IMG/VR virus record: IMGVR_UViG_3300040806_002074 | Span: 1 to 25,526 of that record | Strand: one strand, 5' to 3' | DNA from: a virus | DNA: 25,526 nt | In this document: positions 1-9,118 of the stretch, piece by piece | How the letters are laid out: each line of letters starts with the position of its first letter | How positions within the stretch are numbered: the stretch's first letter is position 1 | The notes under the pieces: generated by a model | Seen by the model: only the letters and a program-made list of their open reading frames with translations | Databases searched by the model: none | Told to the model about the DNA's origin: nothing | Position numbers and translations under genes: made by a program

Positions 1-2
1 GC

Positions 3-134
3 GTTTTCATGGTTAAGGACTCACCAATCCGCCAAGTGGTTATGGACGTATACAGCATCCCAGAGAGCGCAATGGAACTCTACGGCGATGACTGCGAACG
101 TGGGATCATGCCTCTGCCAGAAGATATTAACTAA
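3..134 (+). CDS. C-terminal fragment of an unidentified phage structural gene
   Basis: An open frame enters from the left edge and gives 43 residues ending in PLPEDIN before TAA at 132-134. The start lies outside the window. The tail is acidic, with no recognisable motif. It precedes the nozzle-like tail gene by 67 bases on the same strand, so a head-tail connector or another tail component is plausible by synteny only. The frame has no internal stop over its visible length, which is weak evidence by itself; the reading-frame call rests mainly on the tight gene packing around it. Confidence 0.55.
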   Translation, partial: VFMVKDSPIRQVVMDVYSIPESAMELYGDDCERGIMPLPEDIN

Positions 135-201
135 GTCGTTTTCGTGGACTGAAATGCTCTCTACATGTATGGAGGTGGTAGAGTAATGAACGAGAAAAGT
201 A

Positions 202-1881
202 ATGGCCGGAATCAAAGTACAGACATTTGGTGGTATTATCCCTCAATTGTCGCCGCGCTTGTTGCCAGAAAGCGCCGCAACAATTGCCGAAAACGCGCGC
301 TTTGACTCTGGTCGACTTGCCTCTTGGCGCACACCGACCGTAATTAATGACCACGACGGAACAGAGTTTACTGTTCCGACAACAACAAAGACTATATATC
401 GGTATCGTGACAGGCAGGACAACGACTACTGGTTGATCTGGGACGACGTTGTTCACGCGGCCCCATCCCCCATTGCAGAAGACCCACATGATCGTCTGTA
501 TTGGACAGGCGACCTTTACCCCCGCATGGCTTTGGGCACCGAGATTACCGGCTCTGTGGCACCTACGTATGAGCCCACGGTTAGCAGAAAGCTTGGCGTT
601 ACCGCTCCGGAAGACGCCCCATCGGCAACGGTTACGGTAACAAGCGACGACACAACAGTCACCCCCCTGTCTAGGGCATATGCCTACACGTGGGTGTCAG
701 GCCTTGGAGAGGAGTCTGCCCCGTCTCCAGCGTCCGACATTCTTGATGTAAAGTCCGGCGAGACGGTGGCGCTTACGTTTACCGGCTCTTTGCCGGCCTA
801 TGTCTATAGCACAGCCTCTCGACCAGCCCTCCGCCGCATTTACAGAACAAACATCAACGGCGAGTACCAGTTTGTTCAAGACATTCTTGCAACTGTATCG
901 AGCGTCGACGATACGGTGCTGGACGAAAACCTTGGCGAGCTTTTAACCACTCAGAGCTGGAGCGCTGCTCCAGACGATGATGCGGGGGATCACCCCGACG
1001 GCCCGATGCGGGGGCTGACCACGATGCCAAACGGCGTGCTTGCTGGCTTTACCGGACGCTCTGTATTTTTCTCCGAGCCGTTCTTACCCCACACATTTCC
1101 AAGGGCTTACAGCCTAGTTACCAAATCTCCAATCGTTGGTCTCGCAAGTGTCAGTATTGGCCTTATGGTTATGACTGAGGGTAAGCCTGTTTTGATGACG
1201 GGGTCCTCTCCATCAAGCATGTCCGCCGTTGAGATCGACAACAATCAGGCGTGCGTTTCTAGCAGGTCTATTGTCGACATGGGGTCTGTGGCTTTGTATG
1301 CATCGCCAGACGGCCTTGTTGCGGCAGGCGAAAACGGAGTATCTCTTGTAACTGAAGGGATATTTAGCCGAGACCAGTGGCAGGAGCTGAACCCGCCCAG
1401 TATTCACGCCTATCATTATGAGGGGCGGTATATTTTCTTTTGGCAAAACGGCGCGTCAAGCGGCGGGTATGTATTCGACGGTCGAATGGAAATGCCGCTG
1501 ATTAGCACTCTGGACTACTACGCCCTTGCAGGATTCAACGACCCGAAGGATGACGCCTTATATTTGGTTATTGCTGAAGGTGCGGCGGCCAAGGTTAAGA
1601 AGTTCGACGGTGGATCGGCTCAGGCCTATACGTGGCAATCAAAGGAGATGAGAAGTGAAAGGCCTATCAATCCATCGTGCGCTCTAATTGACGCCGAGTC
1701 CTATCCAATCAGCTTTACGTTATACGCAGATGGTACACAAAAGCACACGCAGTCCGTGGCGAACGGCAACATGTTCCGGCTTCCGGCTGGCTATCTAGCC
1801 AAAGATTTTCAGGTAAAGCTTTCCGGAACCGGCGACGTTAACCAAGTCATGGTCGCCGAGTCTCCGGAGGAGTTCCTGTGA
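202..1881 (+). CDS. Virion structural protein, probable tail nozzle/hub
   Basis: A 559-aa protein. Its N-terminal pattern (residues about 4-36: FGG.IP.LSPRLLPE.AA..AENAR..SGRLAS) and the LYWTG..YPRM segment near residues 99-109 match a conserved structural protein of short-tailed phages that I associate with the tail-tube/nozzle position. The rest is beta-rich with repeated short hydrophobic strands, fitting a beta-propeller-like nozzle (inference). There is no signal peptide or membrane segment. ATG 202 is the only reasonable start because the frame is closed by TGA at 187-189; a modest GAG at 192-194 serves as its ribosome site, while the strong GGAGGT at 171-176 is placed for a different frame. 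The 3' end overlaps the fibre gene by GTGA. The exact name is uncertain; the structural role is fairly secure. Confidence 0.68.
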   Translation: MAGIKVQTFGGIIPQLSPRLLPESAATIAENARFDSGRLASWRTPTVINDHDGTEFTVPTTTKTIYRYRDRQDNDYWLIWDDVVHAAPSPIAEDPHDRLYWTGDLYPRMALGTEITGSVAPTYEPTVSRKLGVTAPEDAPSATVTVTSDDTTVTPLSRAYAYTWVSGLGEESAPSPASDILDVKSGETVALTFTGSLPAYVYSTASRPALRRIYRTNINGEYQFVQDILATVSSVDDTVLDENLGELLTTQSWSAAPDDDAGDHPDGPMRGLTTMPNGVLAGFTGRSVFFSEPFLPHTFPRAYSLVTKSPIVGLASVSIGLMVMTEGKPVLMTGSSPSSMSAVEIDNNQACVSSRSIVDMGSVALYASPDGLVAAGENGVSLVTEGIFSRDQWQELNPPSIHAYHYEGRYIFFWQNGASSGGYVFDGRMEMPLISTLDYYALAGFNDPKDDALYLVIAEGAAAKVKKFDGGSAQAYTWQSKEMRSERPINPSCALIDAESYPISFTLYADGTQKHTQSVANGNMFRLPAGYLAKDFQVKLSGTGDVNQVMVAESPEEFL

Positions 1882-4800
1882 GCTTACCCAGAACACCTGT
1901 TAAAGGTGACGCAGAGACTAGAAGGTTTCTTGAGGCCATACGGCAAGAGCTGGTCAGGACGTCTGGTCAGATGGTCACCATTGCCGACATGCGCAAGAAC
2001 GGGTTCTTCGAAAGCAACGGCATACCTCTGGACTTTGACGACCCCACAATTGCAACACCATCAGCCCCAACAAGTCTGCAGGCTAGCGGGGCGTTCCGGT
2101 CGATTGTATTAACGTGGGACTACGTCGACTATGTTGGCCACAGCCACACCCGTATCTATCGATCCACCACTAGTGCTTTTGCTGACGCAGAAGTGTTGGC
2201 TAACGTAGATGGCCGAGTCTACTCAGACGATGTTGGGTCCAACAAGAGCTATTACTATTGGGCATCAAATGTAAACTTAAACAATATTGAGTCAGCAACA
2301 AGTCAAGCGTCAGGTGTGAATGGAACTACACTTGCTGACACTCAGTTTTTACTTACAGCTCTTAACAGTTCTATTGGTAATTCACAGCTCAACACACAGT
2401 TAAGCACTCGAATTACTACAATTGAAACAACGCAGGACAGTTTAGAAACCCAGATAGATGATCTGGAAACGGCCTTTGGTAACTCCCAGTCTTCGGCTGA
2501 CAACTTGGCTGCGGCTCAGGCCGCTGCTGAGGCCGCCATTGCAGCAAAGAACGAAGCAATTGGCGCTAGAGACACTGCTGTTCAAGCTAAGGTTGACGCC
2601 GTCGCTGCGGAAGACGGTGCGGAGCTGGCGAAAGATAGCGCCCAGACTTCGGCAACAAATGCAGCAACGTCATCGGGGTCAGCGAGTAGCTCCGCAACAA
2701 ACGCAGCAACCTCAGCGTCTCAGGCCGCGAGCAGCGCGCAATCTGCGGCGACCTCCGCAACGGCGGCAAACACTGCAAGAACCTCTGCTGAAAGCGCCAA
2801 CGCAAGCGCGCAAACCGCCTCATCTGCAGCGGCTACGTCTGAAACAAACGCCGCGACCTACGCAACCAACGCACAAACAGCAGCAACTTCAGCTAACACC
2901 TCTAAGGTAGCCGCTGAGTCGGCAAAGGACGAGGCTCAAACGGCGGCTCTGGGTGCCTCTACTAGCGCGTCAACAGCAACGTCTGCGGCGACTGATGCCG
3001 CCAGCGCGGCAACGGCTGCCCAATCTGCTCAGACTTCAGCAGAAGCTGCTAACACCGCTGCTCAAACGTCCGCCTCTTCTGCTGCGACAAGCGCAACATC
3101 TGCTTTGGGATACGCCGACACTGCGGAGTCTGCTGCAACAACAGCAACTAGCGCATCGTTGGTGGCAACAGCAGCAAAGAACGACGCAGAAAGCGCGGAA
3201 ACAAACGCAGCAAACTCAGCAACCGCTGCGGCCAGCAGCGCAACGTCAGCAAGCGCGTCCGCCTCTTCCGCTGCAACAAGCGCGAGCGCTGCAGAAACAT
3301 CAAAGCTGAGTGCAGAAACCGCTCAAAGCGCTGCTGAATCAGCCGAGACTGGCGCTGAGGCTGCGGAAACCGCTGCGGTGTCGGCTAAAAACGCAGCAGA
3401 GGTGGCAAGCATTTCTGCCGTTAGCGCTCAAAACAGCGCAGAAGCAGCGGAGGCCAACGCGGCCACATCAGCCACAACCGCTGCGAACAGCGCAACGTCA
3501 GCAACCAACTCGGCCAATGCCGCTGCTGGATCAGCTACGACCGCTGCAACAAAAGCGACAGAGGCGAGTAACTCAGCTAGCGCTGCAAACACGTCTCGCG
3601 TTGCCGCAGATAGCTCTCGCGATGCAGCCGCTGGCTCGGCCTCGGCGGCAGCCACCTCAGCGTCGACAGCCGCAACACAGTCGAGTAATGCAAGCGACAG
3701 TGCAGCCGCAGCGGAAAGCTCTTCTGTAACGGCGACCGCCGCTAAAAACGACGCAGAAACCGCAGCAACAAACGCCTCTGGCTCGGCGACCAGTGCATCT
3801 AACTCCGCAAGTGCTGCGTCTACATCAGCCTCTAATGCGGCGGCCAGTGCAACGGCGGCAGGAACGTCGGCCTCTTCGGCCTCATCTTCAGCAGCAAGCG
3901 CATCGACAAACGCCGCCAGCGCTTTAAGCTATAGGGACCAAGCCGCTCAATCAGCAACCGATGCGGAGGGCTTTGCCCTTGCGTCGGCGCAAGATTATTC
4001 GGTGATCAATGCGCGATTAAATAACTTCAACAACACTGGTGTAAGTGTTGAGCAAAACGCTACGGTTACAGCCAGCACGGTAAGCGGACTTACCGGACAG
4101 TATACCGTTAAGATCGACAACAACGGTTACGTGTCTGGCTTTGGCCTTGCCTCAACGGCAAATGACAGCACGCCAACGTCAGAATTTATTGTTCGCGCCG
4201 ACAGCTTTTCGATTGGCAACCCTTCTGGGTCTGGCGTTCCGGATGCAACCCCATTTATTGTTAGAACAACCCCGACTACAATCAACGGCGTTTCTGTTCC
4301 TGTCGGCATCTACATGTCAGATGCTGTTATACAGAATGGTAGCATCACCAACGCAAAGATCGGTAATGCGTCAATTGATGATGCCAAGATAGCGAACCTT
4401 AGCGCAGCAAAAATTACGACAGGCTCTCTCGATGCCGCAAGGATAACGGTCGATAACGTAAGTTTGGACACTTACTATGATCCGGCCCTTGGTCGCAACC
4501 GACTGTATATTCGCGATCTTGGCGTAACAAATGCCAAGATAGACGACCTGACAATCGGCACAGAAAAAATACAAGACCTTGCTATCACCCGATCCTCATC
4601 GTTCTTTTATAATTTTTCTGGGTTTGTTTACCCAACACGGAACACTTGGTACGACGTAAGCACTGTATTTAATGGCTATGTTTTTGTCGGCGCGGGCGAG
4701 GGTGACTATGACTACTTTCAGTTCGGCTTTTACTATGTCGGAGAAAACCAAGGAAGCTACGATTACGTAAGCACAACCTACACACTGCAGTCTGGTATAA

Positions 4801-5108
4801 CGACAAGTTCTACAATTGCCTCTGGCGAGCAGCACGTTTCCATAGACGCCAACCTCGTCCTTCAAAGAGACGGAGGCAGTGACGACTATGTAGGCGCAAG
4901 GTGTGTCCGCACAAACGACGGCGCGGTACTGCCGCAACTCTACTCCTCTTTGCGTGTACGCTCTGGCAAGAGCACTTATGGCCTGTTCTTTTTTGATGAG
5001 GACCCCATCGCTGGAGTGCTTAACACATACAAAATTCAACTAATAAACAACAATGACGACTCCCGAGTTTGGGAGACATCTTTGCGCGTGACACTTTACA
5101 GGAAGTAA
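1878..5108 (+). CDS. Long tail fibre / receptor-binding protein
   Basis: A 1076-aa protein starting at GTG 1878, overlapping the upstream stop, with GGAGG at 1866-1870 seven bases before it. Order: an N-terminal attachment region (1-60); a fibronectin type III-like domain (about 61-150, with PSAPTSLQAS and VLTWDY); a Ser/Thr/Gln coiled coil (about 160-210); roughly 480 residues of almost pure Ala/Ser/Thr/Asn/Glu heptad-like repeat (about 215-700) resembling the lambda side-tail-fibre repeat, including SETNAA and ATKATEAS; a DUF1983-like region as in phage J/fibre proteins (about 709-870, with GVSVEQNATVTA and repeated 'NAKI' turns); and a Tyr/Gly/Asp-rich beta domain (about 890-1076) likely to contact the receptor. 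It probably trimerises. The next gene encodes a matching chaperone. Confidence 0.85.
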   Translation: MSLPRTPVKGDAETRRFLEAIRQELVRTSGQMVTIADMRKNGFFESNGIPLDFDDPTIATPSAPTSLQASGAFRSIVLTWDYVDYVGHSHTRIYRSTTSAFADAEVLANVDGRVYSDDVGSNKSYYYWASNVNLNNIESATSQASGVNGTTLADTQFLLTALNSSIGNSQLNTQLSTRITTIETTQDSLETQIDDLETAFGNSQSSADNLAAAQAAAEAAIAAKNEAIGARDTAVQAKVDAVAAEDGAELAKDSAQTSATNAATSSGSASSSATNAATSASQAASSAQSAATSATAANTARTSAESANASAQTASSAAATSETNAATYATNAQTAATSANTSKVAAESAKDEAQTAALGASTSASTATSAATDAASAATAAQSAQTSAEAANTAAQTSASSAATSATSALGYADTAESAATTATSASLVATAAKNDAESAETNAANSATAAASSATSASASASSAATSASAAETSKLSAETAQSAAESAETGAEAAETAAVSAKNAAEVASISAVSAQNSAEAAEANAATSATTAANSATSATNSANAAAGSATTAATKATEASNSASAANTSRVAADSSRDAAAGSASAAATSASTAATQSSNASDSAAAAESSSVTATAAKNDAETAATNASGSATSASNSASAASTSASNAAASATAAGTSASSASSSAASASTNAASALSYRDQAAQSATDAEGFALASAQDYSVINARLNNFNNTGVSVEQNATVTASTVSGLTGQYTVKIDNNGYVSGFGLASTANDSTPTSEFIVRADSFSIGNPSGSGVPDATPFIVRTTPTTINGVSVPVGIYMSDAVIQNGSITNAKIGNASIDDAKIANLSAAKITTGSLDAARITVDNVSLDTYYDPALGRNRLYIRDLGVTNAKIDDLTIGTEKIQDLAITRSSSFFYNFSGFVYPTRNTWYDVSTVFNGYVFVGAGEGDYDYFQFGFYYVGENQGSYDYVSTTYTLQSGITTSSTIASGEQHVSIDANLVLQRDGGSDDYVGARCVRTNDGAVLPQLYSSLRVRSGKSTYGLFFFDEDPIAGVLNTYKIQLINNNDDSRVWETSLRVTLYRK

Positions 5109-5110
5109 AA

Positions 5111-5491
5111 ATGAAAACGATCACGATCTACGACGCAAAGACTGGGCAACTGGGGCCTGTTATTAGTGGCCATCCAGACGACATGCCAGAAATACTGACG
5201 TCGATTGACGGGGCTCACGACTCATCGAAAAAGATATACAACTTAAAAACAGGGGAGCTTGACGACAGGCCTCCTCAGCCTCCGCATATTAACGAGCTTA
5301 GACAGGCTCGCAATGAAATGCTTGATAGTTATCGCTGGACTGTAATGCCGGACTCTCCTTTGACTGACGCTTGTCAACAGGCTTGGATGATCTGGTTGAA
5401 AAAGCTACACTCTCTTTTGTTAGATGTTACCGACACCGGATCGGTTGTTTGGCCAGAAAAGCCAGAGCTGGAATACCAAACGGAGAACTAG
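5111..5491 (+). CDS. Tail fibre assembly chaperone-like protein
   Basis: A 126-aa protein. The chosen start is ATG 5111, two bases after the fibre stop, with AGGA at 5100-5103; an earlier in-frame ATG would lie inside the fibre gene and lacks a ribosome site. The C-terminal half carries the pattern ELRQARNEMLDSYRWTVMPD...AWMIWLKKL...DTGSVVWPEKPE, which matches the phage tail assembly chaperone family (Phage_tail_APC-like: LR..RN..L....W....D.....W..YR..L......V.WP..P). These small proteins act in the cytoplasm to fold or assemble the fibre tip and are normally encoded directly after the fibre gene, as here. The N-terminal half (ITIYDAKTG...SGHPDDMPE) is a small beta segment also common in this family. 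Confidence 0.65.
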   Translation: MKTITIYDAKTGQLGPVISGHPDDMPEILTSIDGAHDSSKKIYNLKTGELDDRPPQPPHINELRQARNEMLDSYRWTVMPDSPLTDACQQAWMIWLKKLHSLLLDVTDTGSVVWPEKPELEYQTEN

Positions 5492-5492
5492 T

Positions 5493-5897
5493 TTGTTGTT
5501 AGCTGTAGACCCAGAAAAAGCATTGCCAGAGTTACGAAATCATATTGTTAAACTTGCAAACAAAAACACTTACCCAGAAATGCCTGAGTATTTGGAGGAC
5601 CATTTAAAAACAAACAAAGCCTTTCTATTCATGGACACTTCCGGTAGTGACTCATTTGTAGTATTGAGTACACATACCTGTCCCTACAGAAAGGTTCGCA
5701 CTCTTTTTATTTTAGCGGCTTTTTGTGGAGAGGGTGATGCTGATAAGTTATATGGAGAGCAAGTTGACCAGCTTGCGCGTGAGGCGGAATGTACTGAAGT
5801 AGAATTTGTATCTTCACGAAGGGGCTGGGAAAGAGCGGCAAAAAAATACGGGTACAGCCCCGTCGAAGTGACCTATAGGAAAAAACTCAATGGGTAA
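5493..5897 (+). CDS. GNAT-fold acetyltransferase-like phage protein
   Basis: A 134-aa protein when started at TTG 5493, which follows the previous stop by one base and has GGAG (5482-5485) seven bases upstream; the longer ATG frame would overlap the chaperone gene heavily. The middle has FLFMD...SFVVLSTHTCP followed by RTLFILAAFCGEGDADKLY and the C-terminal pattern LAREAECTEVEFVSSRRGW.RAAKKYGY. This layout (strand, helix, 'R.GW.r...k.Gf') is seen in small GNAT-like proteins that many podovirus-type phages encode among their tail and internal-protein genes. The substrate is unknown; catalysis has not been shown for most relatives, and a structural role is possible. Its 3' end overlaps the next gene by 8 bases. 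Codon use is more AT-rich than its neighbours, hinting at separate acquisition. Confidence 0.5.
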   Translation: MLLAVDPEKALPELRNHIVKLANKNTYPEMPEYLEDHLKTNKAFLFMDTSGSDSFVVLSTHTCPYRKVRTLFILAAFCGEGDADKLYGEQVDQLAREAECTEVEFVSSRRGWERAAKKYGYSPVEVTYRKKLNG

Positions 5898-6525
5898 GCC
5901 AAAGAAGCCAAGAGAGACTGAAGAGCAGAGAGCGTTAGCTGAGATCGCTGCTGAGCGCTTTAATCGCTACAAAGAAGTCTTTGCCCCGCTTGAAGACCAG
6001 TACATTCAGCAGGTTATGGATATCCGTAGCCAAGGTAACTACGAGACTGCTGGTGGCCTTGCTTCTTCTGCATTCCAGCAGAACTTCCAGACGGCGCAAG
6101 AAAACCTACAGAACCAAATGTTCCAGCAGGGTGTAGACCCGTCGTCCGGAGCCTTTGAAGAGAACAGTGCGGCCCTTCGCCGAGCACAGGCTGTGCGTCA
6201 GGGGCTTGGTGTCTCGGAGGCTAAGGTAGCAAACACCGACCGCTTTTACTCAGGCCTGCGCGGCATCATGAACTTAGGCCAAGGACAGGCCGCCAATGCG
6301 GTCAGCGGAATGGCGGACATTGCTCGGACTGCGCAGGAAAGGGCCAACACAGCAGCAGAAAGTGCATTCAACACTAGCAGCGCTGTGCGCTCAGGAATTG
6401 GTGCTGGGCTGGGTTACTTGGCCAGTCCGTTTGTCGATAAAGAGCTGCAGAAAAACAGACCAACCAGCGGACAGCCGTCTTCTACCGGATTTAGTCCGGC
6501 GTTTAATCCAACGGGAGGGCGGTAA
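5890..6525 (+). CDS. Internal virion (ejection-type) protein, paralogue A
   Basis: A 211-aa Gln/Ala/Asn-rich protein, mostly predicted helix, with a Lys-rich start (GKPKKPRE). Residues about 24-110 contain RYKEVFAPLEDQYIQQV and AFQQNFQTAQENLQNQMFQQG, which resemble the C-terminal half of the next protein, so the two look like diverged tandem copies. Residues about 125-180 are Ala/Gly-rich and moderately hydrophobic. Size, composition and position just before a very large polyvalent gene fit the small internal-core/ejectosome proteins of T7-like phages (gp14 type), but no clear sequence match can be claimed. ATG 5890 has AGGA eight bases upstream. Confidence 0.55.
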   Translation: MGKPKKPRETEEQRALAEIAAERFNRYKEVFAPLEDQYIQQVMDIRSQGNYETAGGLASSAFQQNFQTAQENLQNQMFQQGVDPSSGAFEENSAALRRAQAVRQGLGVSEAKVANTDRFYSGLRGIMNLGQGQAANAVSGMADIARTAQERANTAAESAFNTSSAVRSGIGAGLGYLASPFVDKELQKNRPTSGQPSSTGFSPAFNPTGGR

Positions 6526-6528
6526 AAG

Positions 6529-7233
6529 ATGGCGTTTTTTGAAACACTAGCAGAGATTATGGGCGGGGCTGATCAGATCGGCCCAGAGTTTCGGGCCGCG
6601 TTCCCTGAGATCACACCAAGCGCTCCAGCAATTGCGACAGCGCCGCCAACAGCGCAGGATGTCAATCAGGTCTCCGTGGTTGACCCAGAATCACTTCGTG
6701 GAATCGGCGGCTTGTTCGGCTACCTTGGCCAAGATTATTATGGGCAGGGCTTTACGTCACCTCCCGAAGGCGTCGTAACCACTGGCGAGCCAGCACCTAG
6801 CGGGCTGTACGGAGGGAATGTAACGTATAACCCCGCGACAAGTGCTTACTCCAACATCAACCCCGCAGCTTACTTGACGGACAAAAAGGAGGGGGCCTCC
6901 CGATTGAACGCCGCTGTACAGCGCGCTCAGTATCAAGACTATCTGAACCGCTTTGCTCCGATTGAAAACTATGCAGTGTCGGCAATACAGGGGCGCAACA
7001 CTGTCGACTTACCGTATGACATTGCAAGAGCCAATCAGTCCGTCATGAACGCCGGAGCGAACCTTCAGGGTCAGCAGCAGCGGTCCATGGGTAGATACGG
7101 TCTTCAGTACGCTGGCCCTAACATTGCGCAGTCTAATGAAATAACAGGCGGGCGCGTAGGCGCAATTAATCAGGCGCGCATGGCCGACGAGCAGCGCGCA
7201 ATGAACATGATAGCTAGCGGAGGTGGTTCGTAA
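6529..7233 (+). CDS. Internal virion (ejection-type) protein, paralogue B
   Basis: A 234-aa protein starting at ATG 6529, three bases after the previous stop, with GGAGG about nine bases upstream. The N-terminal 120 residues are Pro/Gly/Tyr-rich and probably extended (with PPTAQDVNQ and FGYLGQDYYGQG). The C-terminal half (about 133-234) is helical and Gln-rich: DYLNRFAPIENYAV, then NQSVMNAGANLQGQQQRSMG and GAINQARMADEQR, paralleling paralogue A in motif order and spacing. It is likely packaged or ejected with the DNA (inference from context). Its stop overlaps the next start as TAATG, which suggests coupled translation of the set. Confidence 0.55.
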   Translation: MAFFETLAEIMGGADQIGPEFRAAFPEITPSAPAIATAPPTAQDVNQVSVVDPESLRGIGGLFGYLGQDYYGQGFTSPPEGVVTTGEPAPSGLYGGNVTYNPATSAYSNINPAAYLTDKKEGASRLNAAVQRAQYQDYLNRFAPIENYAVSAIQGRNTVDLPYDIARANQSVMNAGANLQGQQQRSMGRYGLQYAGPNIAQSNEITGGRVGAINQARMADEQRAMNMIASGGGS

Positions 7234-7850
7234 TGGCTGGTCTTATTAATATAGGTCGTCAAACACTTGGTCAGGCAACGCAGGGGTTTGGTGCAGCATC
7301 TCAGCTTGAGCAGTCGCGCAACGCTATGGGCCGTCAAATCGAAGCCGCTCGCAACGCACAGCGCATGAGCATGGCAACCACCGGAGCTGGCCTCGGCTCG
7401 TCTATCGGTGTAAATAAGCTCATGGCAAACAATGCGATGGTGGATGCCTTTAATGCTGGTCTGTCTGCCCAACTCCCAGCGCCCTACCTTGGCACGGCGG
7501 CCACAACGACCGCGCCAACTATTAACGCTGTGTCGGCTGGTGCGGCACCTTTGAACTCAGCAGCGCTGACCGCTAATGTTGGCGGGCTTGGCACGGTCGC
7601 AACTCCGACTGGCGCGATGACACTAGCAGCGCCTACTAGTGCGGCTGCGCCCATAGCCGCTGTGGAAACTGGCGCAGCAATTCTGCCTGAAGCCATTGCA
7701 GCACAGACCGCTGCTGTTGAGGCCGGTGCCGCGACAGCGGGGGCGGCGAGTTCAACCGGAACGATGGCGGCCATCGGTGCCGTAGCCACTCCACTTTTAA
7801 TTGGCGCAGCGGGCGCGCTTCTGCTCGACAGCCTATTCGATATCTTTTGA
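7233..7850 (+). CDS. Ala-rich internal virion protein with hydrophobic C-terminus
   Basis: A 205-aa protein. ATG 7233 overlaps the previous stop (TAATG) and has GGAGGT eight bases upstream. The N-terminal 50 residues are a Gln/Arg-rich helix (GRQTLGQATQGFGAASQLEQ, then AMGRQIEAARNAQRM). The rest is extremely Ala/Thr/Val/Gly-rich, ending in a strongly hydrophobic segment (about 178-202: MAAIGAVATPLLIGAAGALLLDSL) that could insert in a membrane. That pattern suits a protein forming part of a trans-envelope DNA ejection channel, as described for T7-type internal proteins, but this is inference. No family name can be given. Confidence 0.5.
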   Translation: MAGLINIGRQTLGQATQGFGAASQLEQSRNAMGRQIEAARNAQRMSMATTGAGLGSSIGVNKLMANNAMVDAFNAGLSAQLPAPYLGTAATTTAPTINAVSAGAAPLNSAALTANVGGLGTVATPTGAMTLAAPTSAAAPIAAVETGAAILPEAIAAQTAAVEAGAATAGAASSTGTMAAIGAVATPLLIGAAGALLLDSLFDIF

Positions 7851-7860
7851 GGTCTAGTCA

Positions 7861-9099
7861 ATGATCGATCCAGCACAGTCCTTTTCAAACGCCCTGAACC
7901 AAGGGCTTGGCATCATGAAGTCCTATCGCGATGAAGCGCGTCAGGATGAAGATCGCGCGTTTGACAAAAAGATCAAGATGAGTGCGGAGAAGCGGCTCAA
8001 CGATGCTTTGCAATTAGAGGTAGAAAGAGGAAAGAGGCAGCAGGGAGAGTATGATTTTAGATATGGGTCCGGTCCCAACGGCGACCCAAGCAGGGCGGAA
8101 AAAGAGTTTAACGAACAACTGAATCTTACGAGAGAGCAGGTTCGAGCCGCAGCAGCAGGAGCAAACGCAGCTGAGTACAATGCGGACTTTGACCGAATGG
8201 AAGAAGACCGCCGTCTCAGGATCAGGGAGACGGAAGCTGGTATTCGTCAAAAAGACGCTTCCGCTAGCTCCAGCAGGGCAAGTGCTAATTTATATAATCA
8301 ACGGGCGCAAGCGGAGCGGGAAGAAAATAGGCGGAAGCAGGAAGAAGTGGAAGAAAGGCGTTTGATCACTGCTTTTCTGCAAGGCGACGCGACTGCGCTC
8401 AGCAACAGCCCCGCCGGACTGAGCGCGGTTGGGCAGATGGCCGCCAATGTTCTAAACGTCCCGTCCTTGTCGGAGGCTATCAGAAACCCAACTGGAGACT
8501 GGGTTAACGACCCCAGAAAAGTTTCTCAAGTTTTCAGCTTTTCTAGATATCAGATATCAAAGACTGCCAGTGAGGGTGGCCTGAGAACGCGCGATGCGCG
8601 AGGCGGCGGCTCCACACCCACTATACAAAACCCAAGGGCTGGGTCTCGCAACATTGACGGCAGAAACGTGCCAACTATTGAATTTGAAATTGCTGGCGTA
8701 GACGCAGAGACCGGCAGGCCAAAAGTAATCAAAAGATACGCTATAACTGAACGTTTGCTTGATGCTGGTGTTGCTGCCACAAAAATTAACAGGAGAATTG
8801 CCACCGACCCGAGTGCGCAAGCCCTGCTTATAGACCGACTGCAAGCAGACCCAAAAAACAGAGATGTCCTTAATGATATTGTTGAAGCTCGCGTCGAACA
8901 ACTTGAGGCTTTTCTAGAAGGTAAAAGGGATACCGACAGAAGTACAATAGAGGCCCGCACGGAACTCGCCCAGCTCACAGGTAGTAATCTTGGGGCCTTT
9001 CCGGTAGGAGGGACAGCCTACCAACGGATAGCGGCGGAAAACTCCAGTGTTGTTGCGCAAACAATATTTCGTGGTCTTGGTCGCGCATTCCAAGACTAA
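7861..9099 (+). CDS. Coiled-coil virion/internal protein
   Basis: A 412-aa protein starting at ATG 7861, with GAGGT six bases upstream. Residues about 20-175 are highly charged coiled coil rich in Arg, Glu and Gln (EEDRRLRIRETEAGIRQKDA, AEREENRRKQEEVEERR). Residues 250-310 contain beta-like segments (RNVPTIEFEIAGVDAETG, VIKRYAITE), and the C-terminus is helical. It has no transmembrane segment. Its place between the small internal proteins and the giant polyvalent protein parallels the middle internal-core protein (gp15 type) of T7-like phages, although the sequence gives no direct match. Possible role: scaffold for the giant protein inside the capsid. Confidence 0.5.
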   Translation: MIDPAQSFSNALNQGLGIMKSYRDEARQDEDRAFDKKIKMSAEKRLNDALQLEVERGKRQQGEYDFRYGSGPNGDPSRAEKEFNEQLNLTREQVRAAAAGANAAEYNADFDRMEEDRRLRIRETEAGIRQKDASASSSRASANLYNQRAQAEREENRRKQEEVEERRLITAFLQGDATALSNSPAGLSAVGQMAANVLNVPSLSEAIRNPTGDWVNDPRKVSQVFSFSRYQISKTASEGGLRTRDARGGGSTPTIQNPRAGSRNIDGRNVPTIEFEIAGVDAETGRPKVIKRYAITERLLDAGVAATKINRRIATDPSAQALLIDRLQADPKNRDVLNDIVEARVEQLEAFLEGKRDTDRSTIEARTELAQLTGSNLGAFPVGGTAYQRIAAENSSVVAQTIFRGLGRAFQD

Positions 9100-9118
9100 T
9101 AACTTGTTAGGCCAGTAG

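Noticed and set aside
2458-3729. Several + and - frames of 60-150 aa rich in Gln/Arg/Pro/Leu
   Set aside because: They are frame shadows of the Ala/Ser repeat of the tail fibre gene; repetitive GCA/GCN codons keep other frames open.
7484-7888. 134-aa - strand Ala/Val-rich frame
   Set aside because: Antisense mirror of the Ala-rich internal virion protein; no start site support.
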